A stretch of DNA of 64,000 bases, from NCBI RefSeq assembly GCF_900129935.1, contig NZ_FQXJ01000015.1, forward strand, positions 62,001 through 126,000, read 5' to 3'. The notes below the pieces were generated by a model that saw only the letters and a program-made list of their open reading frames with translations, ran no database searches and was not told the origin of the DNA. The translations under genes were made by a program, and so were the position numbers. Each line of letters starts with the position of its first letter. Position 1 is the first letter of the stretch. Source of the DNA: Desulfosporosinus lacus DSM 15449. GTDB taxonomy: Bacteria; Bacillota; Desulfitobacteriia; Desulfitobacteriales; Desulfitobacteriaceae. Shown here piece by piece: positions 36,032 to 45,814 of the stretch.

Positions 36032-36799
36032 TTACCTGGGTTGCATTCGGATTGCTCCATCCAAGCGAATCGCACTACCATTGAGCATTGGATTCTCTAC
36101 GATACTCTTCACTAAAAGGGCAAATTCCTCCGGATATCCTAAGCGAGAAGGAAATGGAGTCATAGCTCCCAGTGACTTGCGAGCCTCCTCTGGCAAGGAA
36201 TCAAACATCGGCGTTTCAAAGAGACCCGGGGCAATCGTCATCACGCGAATACCATGAGTCGCCATTTCTCGAGCAATTGGCAGAGTCATTCCAACAATCC
36301 CTGCTTTAGAAGCACTGTAGGCTGCCTGCCCAATTTGCCCTTCATAGGCAGCCACTGAAGCAGTGCTAATAATTACGCCTCGCTCATCCCCTACATTGGG
36401 CTCATTGCCCGCCATATGTGCCGCAGCTAGGCGTATGACGTTAAAAGTACCTATAAGATTCACTTGAATGACTTTAGAAAAATTCTCTAGGGAATGAATC
36501 CCTTTCTTGCCAAAGACCTTTTCCGCTACCCCAATCCCAGCGCAATTCACAACTGTATTCACCAATCCAAATTTCTTTACTGCATGTTCCAGAGCCGCTT
36601 GTACACTCTCCCCACTGCAAACGTTGGTCTCGTGAAACAGGGCACTGCCACCTAATTCAGCAGCCAACTTCTCTCCTCGATCCACAGCCAGATCGAGAAT
36701 CATTGCCTTACCTCCATCATTTACTATCCGCCTTACAGTCGCTTCACCCAAACCTGAGGCCCCTCCCGTAATGAACGCTACCACCTTTTTCAAGTCCAT
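36032..36799 (-). CDS. short-chain dehydrogenase, 3-hydroxyacyl-CoA dehydrogenase type 2-like
   Basis: A 255-residue classical SDR. It has the NAD motif [15 protein letters not shown], the acidic residue ILDLAVD that prefers NAD+, [12 protein letters not shown], catalytic Ser in [14 protein letters not shown], and YSASK. The [13 protein letters not shown] and [16 protein letters not shown] segments are those of the HSD17B10/type-2 3-hydroxyacyl-CoA dehydrogenases, so oxidation of 3-hydroxyacyl-CoA to 3-ketoacyl-CoA in beta-oxidation is likely. It follows the thiolase by 36 bp. AAAGGAG precedes the ATG. Confidence 0.9.
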   Translation of the reverse strand: MDLKKVVAFITGGASGLGEATVRRIVNDGGKAMILDLAVDRGEKLAAELGGSALFHETNVCSGESVQAALEHAVKKFGLVNTVVNCAGIGVAEKVFGKKGIHSLENFSKVIQVNLIGTFNVIRLAAAHMAGNEPNVGDERGVIISTASVAAYEGQIGQAAYSASKAGIVGMTLPIAREMATHGIRVMTIAPGLFETPMFDSLPEEARKSLGAMTPFPSRLGYPEEFALLVKSIVENPMLNGSAIRLDGAIRMQPR

Positions 36800-36835
36800 T
36801 TTAAATTTCTCCTTTCTCTATATCTATTTGTTCGC

Positions 36836-37987
36836 TCAATCTAATCGCTCAATAATTGTCGCATTAGCCATGCCATGTCCCTCGCACATAGTTTGCAATC
36901 CATAACGACCGCCAGTTCGTTCTAGTTCATACATCATAGTGGTCATCAAGCGAGCCCCACTGGCACCAAGAGGATGACCAAGGGCAATAGCTCCACCGTT
37001 AGGATTAAGCTTCTTGGGATCGGCGCCCGTCTCTATTAGCCAAGCTAACGGTACTGCAGCAAATGCTTCATTCACCTCAAAGATATCAATGTCAGCAAGG
37101 CTCAGACCTGCTTTGGCTAACACCTTAGCTGTAGCAGGAATGGGACCCGTAAGCATTAGCGTTGGATCTGAACCTATAACACTCCTGGCCACAATACGGA
37201 AGCGGGGCTTAAGCCCCAGCTCTTCTGCCTTCTCCCGAGACATGATGAGCATTGCAGCTGCTCCATCTGAAATCTGGCTTGTATTACCGGCAGTAACTTG
37301 GCCATTCTCCATAAAGGGAGCTTTTAAACCTGAGAGTTTCTCTAAACTTGTGTCTCGTCTGGGACCCTCGTCAATTTTCATAATCCCCTGGCTGCCCTCC
37401 GGAAGGACCACGCTGACAGGCATTATCTCCCGCTCGAAGCGTCCTTCTTCCTGCGCTCTATGTGCCTTTTTATGGCTTTCCAGGGAGAATTCATCCATCT
37501 GTTGACGGCTTAGGCTCCACTTTTCGGCGATTCTCTCAGCCGAGAGTCCCTGATTAATGATCTCATAACGGGAGGTTAGTTCTTTCGAAAGCTCTGTCCC
37601 CTTAAAGGTTGAACCCATTGGAATCCGGGACATGTTTTCTATGCCCGCCGCCACGATGACATCCATGTCTCCGGCTAAAATCGCCTGAGCAGCAAAATGG
37701 ACGGCCTGCTGGCTGGATCCGCACTGACGATCAATCGTCAGCCCAGGGACATGCTGCGGATAATCCGCAATCAAGGCTGCCTGCCTTCCTATACAGAACG
37801 CCTGCTCTCCCACTTGGGAAACGCAACCCATCAGAACATCCTCGATCACGGCTGGGTCAACTCCCGCCCGTTTGACCACTTCTCTCAAAACTAGTCCCGC
37901 TAAATCCTCAGAACGAAGACCGCTTAGTGATCCCTTTTTCTTTCCTACAGGGGTTCTTACCGATTGTACTATTACGGCTTCTCTCAT
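36836..37987 (-). CDS. acetyl-CoA acyltransferase (3-ketoacyl-CoA thiolase)
   Basis: A 383-residue thiolase. The nucleophile Cys is in TIDRQCGSSQQAVHFA. The His and second Cys motifs are GGAIALGHPLGASGAR and CEGHGMANATI, and NEAFA is present. It cleaves 3-ketoacyl-CoA with CoA to acetyl-CoA plus a shortened acyl-CoA. ATG 37987 is preferred (REAVIVQSVRTPVG); a GTG four codons upstream is possible. It is the first gene of the minus-strand operon driven by a sigma-54 promoter (38110-38124). Confidence 0.95.
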   Translation of the reverse strand: MREAVIVQSVRTPVGKKKGSLSGLRSEDLAGLVLREVVKRAGVDPAVIEDVLMGCVSQVGEQAFCIGRQAALIADYPQHVPGLTIDRQCGSSQQAVHFAAQAILAGDMDVIVAAGIENMSRIPMGSTFKGTELSKELTSRYEIINQGLSAERIAEKWSLSRQQMDEFSLESHKKAHRAQEEGRFEREIMPVSVVLPEGSQGIMKIDEGPRRDTSLEKLSGLKAPFMENGQVTAGNTSQISDGAAAMLIMSREKAEELGLKPRFRIVARSVIGSDPTLMLTGPIPATAKVLAKAGLSLADIDIFEVNEAFAAVPLAWLIETGADPKKLNPNGGAIALGHPLGASGARLMTTMMYELERTGGRYGLQTMCEGHGMANATIIERLD

Positions 37988-38109
37988 TGTTTTAACCACT
38001 CTTTCTCGTCTTAAAGTTTTTGATCAAAGCCCTAGGCGCAGAGAATTATCCCTATATTATTCATAATATTCGGATAATAATTTATACATATCTGCTTTTT
38101 TCTTTAATT

Positions 38110-38124
38110 GCAAATCCTATGCCA
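38110..38124 (-). promoter_or_regulatory. sigma-54 promoter of thiolase operon
   Basis: On the minus strand TGGCATAGGATTTGC. It is an exact TGGCAY-N5-TTGC match with GG and GC 10 nt apart, 123 bp upstream of the thiolase start. Confidence 0.85.
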
Positions 38125-38188
38125 CTTGGTTTAGGCCGCTTCCCCGCTGCGTCTCCTATAAAGAAACCAAAAAACTTCCCTCTCATTC

Positions 38189-38224
38189 TTGTCATTATTG
38201 TCCTTGATGACGGACAGTTGACAA
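38189..38224. promoter_or_regulatory. candidate shared enhancer (UAS) for the sigma-54 activator
   Basis: Nested dyads TTGTCA...TGACAA (38189/38224), GTCAT...ATGAC and TGTCC...GGACA lie within a 36-bp window. Their centre, about 38206, is equidistant from the two sigma-54 promoters. Confidence 0.5.
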
Positions 38225-38286
38225 CACAATGCACACACAATATCTGCTTTTATATCTAGGAACCTTGAAAATACACCTCTTGAGAC

Positions 38287-38301
38287 TGGCATTGAAATTG
38301 C
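38287..38301 (+). promoter_or_regulatory. sigma-54 promoter of acyl-CoA dehydrogenase
   Basis: TGGCATTGAAATTGC, exact TGGCAY-N5-TTGC match with correct 10-nt spacing between GG and GC, 101 bp upstream of the TTG start. Confidence 0.85.
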
Positions 38302-38401
38302 AAATATAATTGTTAAGCCCAGCAACCTATCTTCAAACCAGAAGGATACAAAAGCGGGAATTTAATGATACCCCGTTTTTTAAAAAGAAGGAGGAACTAT
38401 T

Positions 38402-39541
38402 TTGGATTTCGAGTTATCAGAAGAACAAAAAGCCTTTCAGAGCCTAGCCTACAAATTTGCACTCAAAGAATTCCCCCCTTTCGCCCAAGAGTGTGATCGG
38501 CAGGAAAAATACCCTCGTGAAATCTGGCAAAAGGCCTGCGAAGCAGGACTGGTCGGAATAGCCATTCCTGAGGAATATGGAGGCCCTGGTGCTGGTTGGA
38601 TGGAAACTGCCTTAATTACCGAGCAACTGTCCCGAATAGATTTGGGTCTCGGCTTAGCCGCCGTCGCTGCAACCTTTGGTGCTGAGAATATCATTAACTA
38701 TGGCAGTGAAGAACAAAAGAAAACCTATCTTCCCTTACTGCCTGCAGGCAAAGCAATCTTTGCCGGGGCTTATACTGAGCCAAACGCCGGAAGCGATGTA
38801 GCCGGAACAACGACTCGAGCTGCCAAAGATGGTTCAGACTATGTTATCAATGGAAGTAAGACATTTATCACAAACGGCACAATCTGTGACTATATGGTCG
38901 CACTATGCGTGACCAACCCAGAGTCCCCTAAAAAAACACAACGGCACAGCTTAATTATCGTTGATGCAAACAGTCCCGGAATCACCAGAATGAAAATCCA
39001 CGGCAAGATGGGTATTCGAGCCTCGGATACGGCAGAAATCACCTTCGAAGATGTAAGAGTACCTCAAAAAAATCTTGTTGGCAAAGAAGGCAATGGCTTC
39101 CACCAACTCATGCATTTCTTTGATCAAACTCGAATTATGGTAGCCTCACAAGGACTTGGTTTAGCCCAAGGAGCATTAGATTTGGCTCTCAAATACGTTC
39201 AAGAGCGCAAAACCTTTGGCGTTCCCTTAGCCGCCAACCAAGCCATTCAGTTCCAATTGGCCGAGATGGCGACCCGTATAGAATTAGCTCGCAACATAAT
39301 CTACAAGGCAGCCTGGAAGGCCGACAACGGCCAGTTAGATCCCTCTCTTAATGCTATGGCTAAATTTTACGCCGGAGAAACAGCGGTCTGGGTGACAGAC
39401 AAAGCTTTACAAATGCACGGCGGATATGGCTATATCGATGAGTATGACATCCAACGCTTTTATCGCGATGCCAAGATTTTGGAGATTTATGAAGGGGCTA
39501 AAGAAATTGAGAAGATAACCATCGCTAAGCGTCTATTTTAG
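38402..39541 (+). CDS. acyl-CoA dehydrogenase
   Basis: A 379-residue FAD enzyme that desaturates acyl-CoA. N-terminal helical part FELSEEQKAFQSLAYKFA. The signatures are GAYTEPNAGSDVAGTTT and SKTFITNGTICD (FAD contact), then QLAEMATRIELARNIIYKAAWK, and the C-terminal QMHGGYGYIDEYDIQRFYRDAKI plus EIYEGAKEIEKITIAKRL. The catalytic base Glu is in IYEGAKE. The start is TTG at 38402 with GGAGG 8 nt upstream. It is divergent to the thiolase/SDR operon and shares its promoter type, so the three enzymes form a beta-oxidation set with the regulator at 33332. Confidence 0.95.
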   Translation: MDFELSEEQKAFQSLAYKFALKEFPPFAQECDRQEKYPREIWQKACEAGLVGIAIPEEYGGPGAGWMETALITEQLSRIDLGLGLAAVAATFGAENIINYGSEEQKKTYLPLLPAGKAIFAGAYTEPNAGSDVAGTTTRAAKDGSDYVINGSKTFITNGTICDYMVALCVTNPESPKKTQRHSLIIVDANSPGITRMKIHGKMGIRASDTAEITFEDVRVPQKNLVGKEGNGFHQLMHFFDQTRIMVASQGLGLAQGALDLALKYVQERKTFGVPLAANQAIQFQLAEMATRIELARNIIYKAAWKADNGQLDPSLNAMAKFYAGETAVWVTDKALQMHGGYGYIDEYDIQRFYRDAKILEIYEGAKEIEKITIAKRLF

Positions 39542-39686
39542 TAAGCTAAACCATCTAGTAGCAACAGAGAAGTCCAAAAAAAATCACAAGTGAGGCTATT
39601 GTGAATTACACATTAGCCTCACTTATAATTTTGCATAATAATCCCTATAAAAACCAGGCAACGCCTTATACTCTTGATATGATATT

Positions 39687-40766
39687 CTATGGTACAGACC
39701 TAAAATCAATGGACTTGACAAACTTCGTCAAATCAAGGGATAAATCACATATCTGATCATCCTGTAGATAATTCCCGTATTTGTCGAATAAAATTCTGAT
39801 TAATGGTCGGCTCGGGTAATCCTTCTGAACTCCAATTACTTTGCCAACTTCCCCTGTATTTAAAGTAACGATTGACCCTTGCGGATAGAGTACTAAACAT
39901 TGAAGGAAATTTTGAACAATTCCCTCATTGAATTCTTCACTTGATCCAGCGATAATTAATTCCAGAGCGTGATACGGGGGTAAACCTTTTCGATAGGGTC
40001 GATCACTCACAAGAGCATCAAAGACATCTGAAACAGCAACTATTTGAGCGTTTATCGCAATTGAGCTTTGTCGAAGACCATCCGGGTAACCTTTGCCGTT
40101 CCAGCGTTCATGATGATGGCGGATAATTGAGAGCACCTTACCGGATATATCAGTACTTTTAAGCATTTCCTCACCATGCACCGGATGCTTTTTTATGATT
40201 CCCAATTCGTCATCCGTTAAATTTGAAGGCTTATTAAGAATCTTAGAGGGTATGGCGCGTTTGCCAATATCATGCAACAAAGCCCCTAGTGTTAAATCTC
40301 TTAGTCTTTGTCCCGTAAAACTCATTTGTAGTCCGATCAGAGTCGCTAAAACCGCTACATTCACAGAGTGAACGTAAGTGTAGTTATCAAATTTTCGAAA
40401 TTTGTTTAAATCCAGATAAACTTGGTTTGTTCCTTCTAATTCGTGGATAATCTTATCAACCACGGAAAAAGTCTTTTGTAAGCGATCAACGCTAAAAAGA
40501 CAGGTATCCTCAAAAACTTCTCGGACATAGCCTACAATGTCTTGGTATTTTGATTCAGAGAATTTGTGTGTTTTAGGAGCTTGAGATTTATCCAGCTCAT
40601 ATTTTAAGGTGTAAATCTGACGTCCTTGAAGAAGTTCTTGAATGTTTGAAGTGATCGGCTTTCCTTTGGATAACAAAAGGATTCCCTGTTTATCAAACAA
40701 GTCAAGTGTCGAGAATTCGCCAATTTTAAATGCGGCAGTTGATAAAAGTTCTAAATGAGTTATCAA
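39687..40766 (-). CDS. HD-GYP domain cyclic-di-GMP phosphodiesterase-like protein
   Basis: A 359-residue cytoplasmic protein. The N-terminal 120 residues have no clear family. The HD-GYP domain spans about 125-330, with HSVNVAVLATLIG, HDIGKRAIP, KKHPVHGEEML, HHERWNGKGYPDGL (GYP) and VSDVFDALVSDRPYR, so both the HD and GYP motifs are intact and c-di-GMP hydrolysis is expected. Start TTG 40766 has AGGAGGG 9 nt upstream; the frame runs 18 codons further without a ribosome site. It is monocistronic. Confidence 0.9.
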   Translation of the reverse strand: MITHLELLSTAAFKIGEFSTLDLFDKQGILLLSKGKPITSNIQELLQGRQIYTLKYELDKSQAPKTHKFSESKYQDIVGYVREVFEDTCLFSVDRLQKTFSVVDKIIHELEGTNQVYLDLNKFRKFDNYTYVHSVNVAVLATLIGLQMSFTGQRLRDLTLGALLHDIGKRAIPSKILNKPSNLTDDELGIIKKHPVHGEEMLKSTDISGKVLSIIRHHHERWNGKGYPDGLRQSSIAINAQIVAVSDVFDALVSDRPYRKGLPPYHALELIIAGSSEEFNEGIVQNFLQCLVLYPQGSIVTLNTGEVGKVIGVQKDYPSRPLIRILFDKYGNYLQDDQICDLSLDLTKFVKSIDFRSVP

Positions 40767-41045
40767 AACTAAATTCCCTCCTAAAACAAAAGACGCCGAA
40801 TAATTATTCAGCGAAAACATCCTATCTATTCGATAACCCGGCTATCTTCACATTACATGTAAGACCCGTAGCTTTGCGTCCTCAGTTCTCACTGAGTTTG
40901 CCATTATCGCAGAATTACTATTTTAAATTGTTATACCCATCAGGTCATTATACCTAATATATCATACACTATGCCCAAATAATATACGATTCTAGAAATT
41001 TCTCTCAATTTTCCCCTTTTAAGTGCTATTTCTGCTTATGAAGAA

Positions 41046-41089
41046 AAGAGTGTAACATTGACAAATTTAATCACTAATGTTACACTCTT
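41046..41089 (-). terminator. terminator of the dpp operon
   Basis: A perfect 14-bp stem AAGAGTGTAACATT / AATGTTACACTCTT with a 16-nt loop, 20 bp past the dppC stop and followed by TTTTCTT on the minus strand. Confidence 0.85.
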
Positions 41090-41108
41090 CTGCCAGTGAG
41101 AGGGGGAT

Positions 41109-41945
41109 TTAAATCTCCTTTCTCAGCCTAGGATCAAGAAAGTCTCTCAAACTGTCACCAATAAAGTTAGTGCCTACTGACATGGTGAGAATAGCCAAGC
41201 CAGGAAAGGTACCAATCCACCAATAGTTAAAATTCAAAACACCATCTGCCACCATTGCACCCCATTCCGGTGTCGGCGGAGGAGAGCCTAGACCTAAAAA
41301 GCTCAATCCTGAGAAAAGAAGAATCGCATTGCCAAAATCCAGCGTAGCCAAGACCAACACTGGTCCAAGGCTATTAGGCATAATTTCATTGAAGAATATT
41401 CTAAAATGGGAGGCGCCCAGGGATTTGGCCGCTTCCACATATTCATTCTCTTTGTTGGCAATTACCATACTGCGCATAACTCGAGCATAGTTGGGCCACC
41501 AAATAATTACCATAGCCAGTAAGGTATTGTGAAGACTTGGACCTAAGGCTGCGGCAATGGTCATAGCTAAGATAATCCCAGGGAAAGCCATTACCATTTC
41601 TGAGACTCGCATCATGATTTCATCGGTTAGACCACCAATATAGCCCGCAATGCCGCCATAAATCATTCCCATTAAAGACGCTAAAGCAATGGTAATTAGT
41701 CCGGCGATAAGCGAAATCCGGCTGCCTACAAGCGCCCTGCTGAAAACATCTCGCCCAATGCTGTCAGTACCAAACCAATGTGCACTGCTTGGCGCTTGAA
41801 AGCGGTTTGCTAAGTCTTGTGCTAAATAACTATAAGGGGTAATTGACGGAACAAGTACTGTAACTATAGCAATCAGAATCCACAGGGCACAGACAATTAT
41901 TCCGATCGAGAATAACAAGTTGTTTTTCATGATTCGCAACAACAT
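41109..41945 (-). CDS. dppC: peptide ABC transporter permease, DppC family
   Basis: A 278-residue permease with about six membrane spans. The N-terminal OppC_N region FSIGIIVCALWILIAI is followed by HWFGTDSIGRDVFSRALVGSRIS and the EAA loop EAAKSLGASHFRIFFNEIMPN. It pairs with DppB in the membrane channel. Its start overlaps the end of dppB by 2 bp spacing (stop 41947). Last gene before a terminator. The family is certain; substrate class di-/oligopeptide is inferred from the cluster. Confidence 0.94.
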   Translation of the reverse strand: MLLRIMKNNLLFSIGIIVCALWILIAIVTVLVPSITPYSYLAQDLANRFQAPSSAHWFGTDSIGRDVFSRALVGSRISLIAGLITIALASLMGMIYGGIAGYIGGLTDEIMMRVSEMVMAFPGIILAMTIAAALGPSLHNTLLAMVIIWWPNYARVMRSMVIANKENEYVEAAKSLGASHFRIFFNEIMPNSLGPVLVLATLDFGNAILLFSGLSFLGLGSPPPTPEWGAMVADGVLNFNYWWIGTFPGLAILTMSVGTNFIGDSLRDFLDPRLRKEI

Positions 41946-41946
41946 A

Positions 41947-42972
41947 TTAATTATACCTCACTCTGGGGTCAAGAATTCCATATAGAAGGTCAACTATTAG
42001 ATTAATAACAACATAGTTAATGGAAATCAAGATGGAAACCCCGATGATAGCAGGAAAATCTAAATTTCCAGCTGCCTTATAGGCATATTGCCCTATCCCA
42101 GGCCAAGCAAATATTGTTTCTACTAAAACCATTCCACCCAAAAGGTTACCGAATCCTATGCCAATAACAGTCACGACGGGGATCAAGGCATTTCCCAAGG
42201 CATGACGCATAATAATCATTTTTTCGGTCAAACCTTTCGCCCTTGCGGTACGGATGAAATCCAACGACATTACTTCTAATAAACTTGAGCGAGTAGTACG
42301 GGTGATCAAACCCATGGTAAAAGAACCTAACACGAGACCCGGTAAAAGCAAATGTTGCAGTGCATCCACTGCAAGGCTCCAATCACCTGCCAATAGGGCA
42401 TCAATAACGTATAAATTGGTTACAGCTGCCGGCGGTGCCAAATAAGGACTTATTCTCCCTGGCCCAGGCGCTATCCCCAAATTTACATAGAAAAGCAACA
42501 AAAACATCAGTCCCAACCAGAAACTAGGCACAGATACCCCCACAACAGAGATTCCCCTTATTATCTGATCAATGGCGCTGTTACGTTTGATGGCAGAAAT
42601 TATACCGAAGAGCATGCCAAAAAAAACCGCAATTATTATCGAAAAGATTGCTAACTCAATCGTTGCCGGAAAGTATTTTTTTAGGTCATCCATCACAGGT
42701 CGCTGGGTTCTGATAGAGGTGCCCATATCTCCTTTAACTAAATTACCAACATAAATAAAGTATTGCGTGTACATGGGTTTATCCAAGCCCCACTTAGCTT
42801 TAAAAGAATCTACCATCTCCTGGTTATCGATATTCCTCTGGCTTAGATTGGCCAAAACAGGGTCACTGGGCACAGAGTGGGAAATAACAAAGACTACTAA
42901 CGAAACTCCAATAACAAGGAACGCTAAGAATACCAATCTTCTGGCTGTATATTTTAGAAGTCCCAACGTCAT
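41947..42972 (-). CDS. dppB: peptide ABC transporter permease, DppB family
   Basis: A 341-residue permease with the DppB/OppB start (LLKYTARRLVFLAFLVIGVSLVVFVI), the conserved MGTSIRTQRPVMDDLKKYFPATIELA and the EAA loop TARAKGLTEKMIIMRHALGNALIP. About six spans. ATG 42972 is close to AGGAGG (3 nt); the TTG two codons on has 9 nt spacing and is equally possible. Partner of dppC in the same operon. Confidence 0.94.
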   Translation of the reverse strand: MTLGLLKYTARRLVFLAFLVIGVSLVVFVISHSVPSDPVLANLSQRNIDNQEMVDSFKAKWGLDKPMYTQYFIYVGNLVKGDMGTSIRTQRPVMDDLKKYFPATIELAIFSIIIAVFFGMLFGIISAIKRNSAIDQIIRGISVVGVSVPSFWLGLMFLLLFYVNLGIAPGPGRISPYLAPPAAVTNLYVIDALLAGDWSLAVDALQHLLLPGLVLGSFTMGLITRTTRSSLLEVMSLDFIRTARAKGLTEKMIIMRHALGNALIPVVTVIGIGFGNLLGGMVLVETIFAWPGIGQYAYKAAGNLDFPAIIGVSILISINYVVINLIVDLLYGILDPRVRYN

Positions 42973-43140
42973 CCACCTCCTTTCGGCCATTTGGATAAAA
43001 GAAAACTCGCTAACGCATTCGCACCAAACATGTCTTGTGACGTAAATTGCATTTATCCATTGACCAAGACTCACTTACCCGTTATTCAAGCTCAGAGCCT
43101 CCGATGGAGGGCAGATAGTATCATCTGCCCATTTTGCTTT

Positions 43141-44748
43141 CTATTTCGCAGAAACATCTTTGAGATCGATTTTATAAAGATCAATATAGTCTGTACCTTG
43201 AATGTTATCTCGTGTAGCGTAATGACGAGCATGCTGTAATAAGACATCAAACGCACTGTCTTCATCCATCATCTTTTGAATTTCTTCGAGGTTCTTTACC
43301 CGAGTAGCTTTGTCAACTTCAACAGCAGCTTTTTTACCCAACTCTGCTAATTCAGGATTCATATCAGCCGTCCAATTGGCACGAAGACCCACAGGATTGC
43401 CGGGCAAAAATGCTAATTGGGTATTCGGATCAGGATAGTCCGGCCCCCAATACCAAAGGGACAGAGCTTGAGTGCCTTTTCGATAGGGATCCAGCGCAAC
43501 CATGATATCCGAAGTTTTAATTTCGGTTTCAATGCCGATTTGGAGCAGATCGTTTTGAACCTTTTGAGCAAGTGTTGGCAAGTCCATACCTTCAACAGCC
43601 AAGGTGGCTACTTCAAGGGTGGTCTTAAAACCTTTCTCATAACCGGCTTTTTTCATTAACTCTTTAGCCTTTTCGATATTTTGGGCAGTTTTGGGATCAC
43701 GTGGAGGCAAAGTACCTAAGAATCCCACTTGAAAAGGTGCAACAGGTGTGATGGACCCTTCCCCGGCAATTGTCTGCATCCCTTGATAGTCTAAAACTAA
43801 ACGAATTGCCTTCTGAACATTCGGATTAGCAATAGGTCCGCCAATTTTAGGATCACGGTTCATCAACAAAAAGGTCAGCGTCATTGATTGAGCCTTCTTT
43901 ATTTCAATGCCCGGCTTATCTTGGATTTGTTTAACATGTTCTGGTCCTAAGTTGAACGCTATGTCAATATCCCCTTTTTCCAGCATCATCAATTGGGTTC
44001 CAGGATCAGAGATTGCTTTTAAAACCACTTTGTCGTAGTAGGGAGCTTTACCCCAATAATTTTTATTACGAGCTAAAACTACTTCCACTTTAGGAGTATA
44101 GGATTCAATCATATAAGGACCGGATCCTGCAGAGTGTGTATCAAACCACAATTTGGCCTTATCCGCAGTATTTGCATCAACTGCATTGGTTGCCCCATTC
44201 TCCATTGCCACTTTACTGTCAATAACACCAAAGGCATTATAGGTAAGCTTGGTCAAGAAAGAAGCATCTTGCCCTTTCAGGTTAAAAACAACGGTATCCG
44301 AGTCAGGTGTTTCAATTGATTTGATACCATCTGCCAAAAAGGAACCATTCCCTTTTAAGTTCATGGACCGCTCGACACTCCATTTAACATCCTGAGAGGT
44401 AAGTGCATTACCGCTAGCAAATTTTATTCCCTTGCGAAGCTTAAAGGCATAACTAAGTCCATCCTTACTGAGCTCATGACTCTCAGCTATACCGTAAATT
44501 GGCGCATCCAGATTATCTTCGAACTGCATCAAGGTATCATAAACCGGATGCAAGACCAATAAGGCATAAGCCTCATAAGCTAGACCCGGGTCAAATGTCT
44601 CATAATCCGGATCAAGCGCCATAATTAACTGTTTAGTACCATCCGCGGCTTCCGGCTTAGTACCGGCATCCTTACTGCCGCCACACCCTGCCGCAAAGAG
44701 TAACACAACCGTCAGTAATGCCAGCAGAATTTTATAGTTCTTTCTCAC
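43141..44748 (-). CDS. dppA: peptide ABC transporter substrate-binding lipoprotein (SBP family 5)
   Basis: A 535-residue DppA/OppA-type binding protein. The lipoprotein signal ends in LLFAAGC, and the mature protein starts GGSKDAGTKPEAA. Family 5 features are LIMALDPDYETFDPGLAYEAY, the SHELSKDGLSYAFKLRKGIKFASG box, YMIESYTP and WYWGPDYPDPNT. It presents peptides to DppBC. The gene lies between dppF and dppB, so the cluster order is D-F-A-B-C. Confidence 0.95.
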   Translation of the reverse strand: MRKNYKILLALLTVVLLFAAGCGGSKDAGTKPEAADGTKQLIMALDPDYETFDPGLAYEAYALLVLHPVYDTLMQFEDNLDAPIYGIAESHELSKDGLSYAFKLRKGIKFASGNALTSQDVKWSVERSMNLKGNGSFLADGIKSIETPDSDTVVFNLKGQDASFLTKLTYNAFGVIDSKVAMENGATNAVDANTADKAKLWFDTHSAGSGPYMIESYTPKVEVVLARNKNYWGKAPYYDKVVLKAISDPGTQLMMLEKGDIDIAFNLGPEHVKQIQDKPGIEIKKAQSMTLTFLLMNRDPKIGGPIANPNVQKAIRLVLDYQGMQTIAGEGSITPVAPFQVGFLGTLPPRDPKTAQNIEKAKELMKKAGYEKGFKTTLEVATLAVEGMDLPTLAQKVQNDLLQIGIETEIKTSDIMVALDPYRKGTQALSLWYWGPDYPDPNTQLAFLPGNPVGLRANWTADMNPELAELGKKAAVEVDKATRVKNLEEIQKMMDEDSAFDVLLQHARHYATRDNIQGTDYIDLYKIDLKDVSAK

Positions 44749-44848
44749 AATTTCTTTCTCCCTTCAAAATAGATTTCGGTTTTACTCTCAGCCCAAGTAT
44801 CATAACTCTAAGTACTAGTCCCAAATATCCCTCCTTCTCCGCAACTGT

Positions 44849-45814
44849 TCAACACAGATGACAAGCTGCAAAATGCCCCGGAAACACCTCCTTTAGTTGA
44901 GGTTCCGCATGACTGCATAGGTCTGTCCTCTCTGGGCATCTAGTATGAAAGCGGCACCCGGACGGAGGATTAGCAGGACTCGGCACGTCCCCTCTAAGCA
45001 GGATCCGGTCTTTTGGGTTATCCGGATCAGTATGAGGAATAGCTGAAATCAAGGCCTTGGCATAAGGATGAAGAGTGTTGCGATAAATATCCTCATGATT
45101 GCCGGTTTCCACAAGTTTTCCCAAGTACATTACACCGACACGGTTACAGATATGATGTACCACGCTTAAGTTATGGGAGATAAATAAGTAGGTCAAATCA
45201 TACTCTTTTTGCAGGTCTTCCAATAAATTAATGACCTGCGCCTGAATCGAAACATCTAAAGCAGAAACTGGCTCATCGCAGATGATCAGCTTAGGATTCA
45301 AGGCCAGGGCACGAGCAATACCGACCCGTTGCTTTTGCCCTCCCGACATTTCATGGGGATAACGACTCAAATGGTACTCAGAAAGGCCCACTCGATCCAT
45401 TAAATCCTTAATTTTCCCTTTACGCTCGGTCATCGTTCCAACTTGATGAATGTGAAAAGGTTCATTTAAAATATCCGCAATCGTCTTTCGAGGGTTTAAA
45501 GAGGCGCTGGGATCCTGAAAAATAAGCTGCATTTTTTTGCGCATTTCCTTCATTCTCTTGTTTTTGAGGGAAAATATATTCTCCCCCTCAAAAATCACCT
45601 TCCCGGCATTGGGCTTATAGAGTCCGAGCACAGTGCGCCCCAGTGTACTTTTGCCACATCCTGACTCACCTACCAGACCAAAGGTTTCTCCTTTAAAAAG
45701 ATTAAAGGAGACATCATCCACAGCTTTAATGTACTTTTTTGAAAACGAAAAGCTCCCTTCCGTTTGAAAATACATTTTAAGGTTTTGTACCTGAACAAGC
45801 ACACTGTCATCCAT
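44849..45814 (-). CDS. dppF: peptide ABC transporter ATPase, DppF/OppF
   Basis: A 321-residue ATPase. Walker [15 protein letters not shown]-loop [14 protein letters not shown], signature [15 protein letters not shown], Walker [15 protein letters not shown], then the OppF C-terminal zinc-type cluster [17 protein letters not shown] 45814 with AGGAG 8 nt upstream; it overlaps the end of dppD by 8 bp. Energises uptake together with DppD. Confidence 0.94.
   Translation of the reverse strand: MDDSVLVQVQNLKMYFQTEGSFSFSKKYIKAVDDVSFNLFKGETFGLVGESGCGKSTLGRTVLGLYKPNAGKVIFEGENIFSLKNKRMKEMRKKMQLIFQDPSASLNPRKTIADILNEPFHIHQVGTMTERKGKIKDLMDRVGLSEYHLSRYPHEMSGGQKQRVGIARALALNPKLIICDEPVSALDVSIQAQVINLLEDLQKEYDLTYLFISHNLSVVHHICNRVGVMYLGKLVETGNHEDIYRNTLHPYAKALISAIPHTDPDNPKDRILLRGDVPSPANPPSGCRFHTRCPERTDLCSHAEPQLKEVFPGHFAACHLC

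Larger units (their letters stand above)
37988..38401. other. divergent regulatory region with two sigma-54 promoters
   Basis: Between thiolase and acyl-CoA dehydrogenase. Contains the two -24/-12 promoters, a midway dyad (38189-38224) and a terminator-like hairpin in the leader of the acyl-CoA dehydrogenase (38351-38381, CGGG/CCCG stem followed by T7). Confidence 0.7.
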
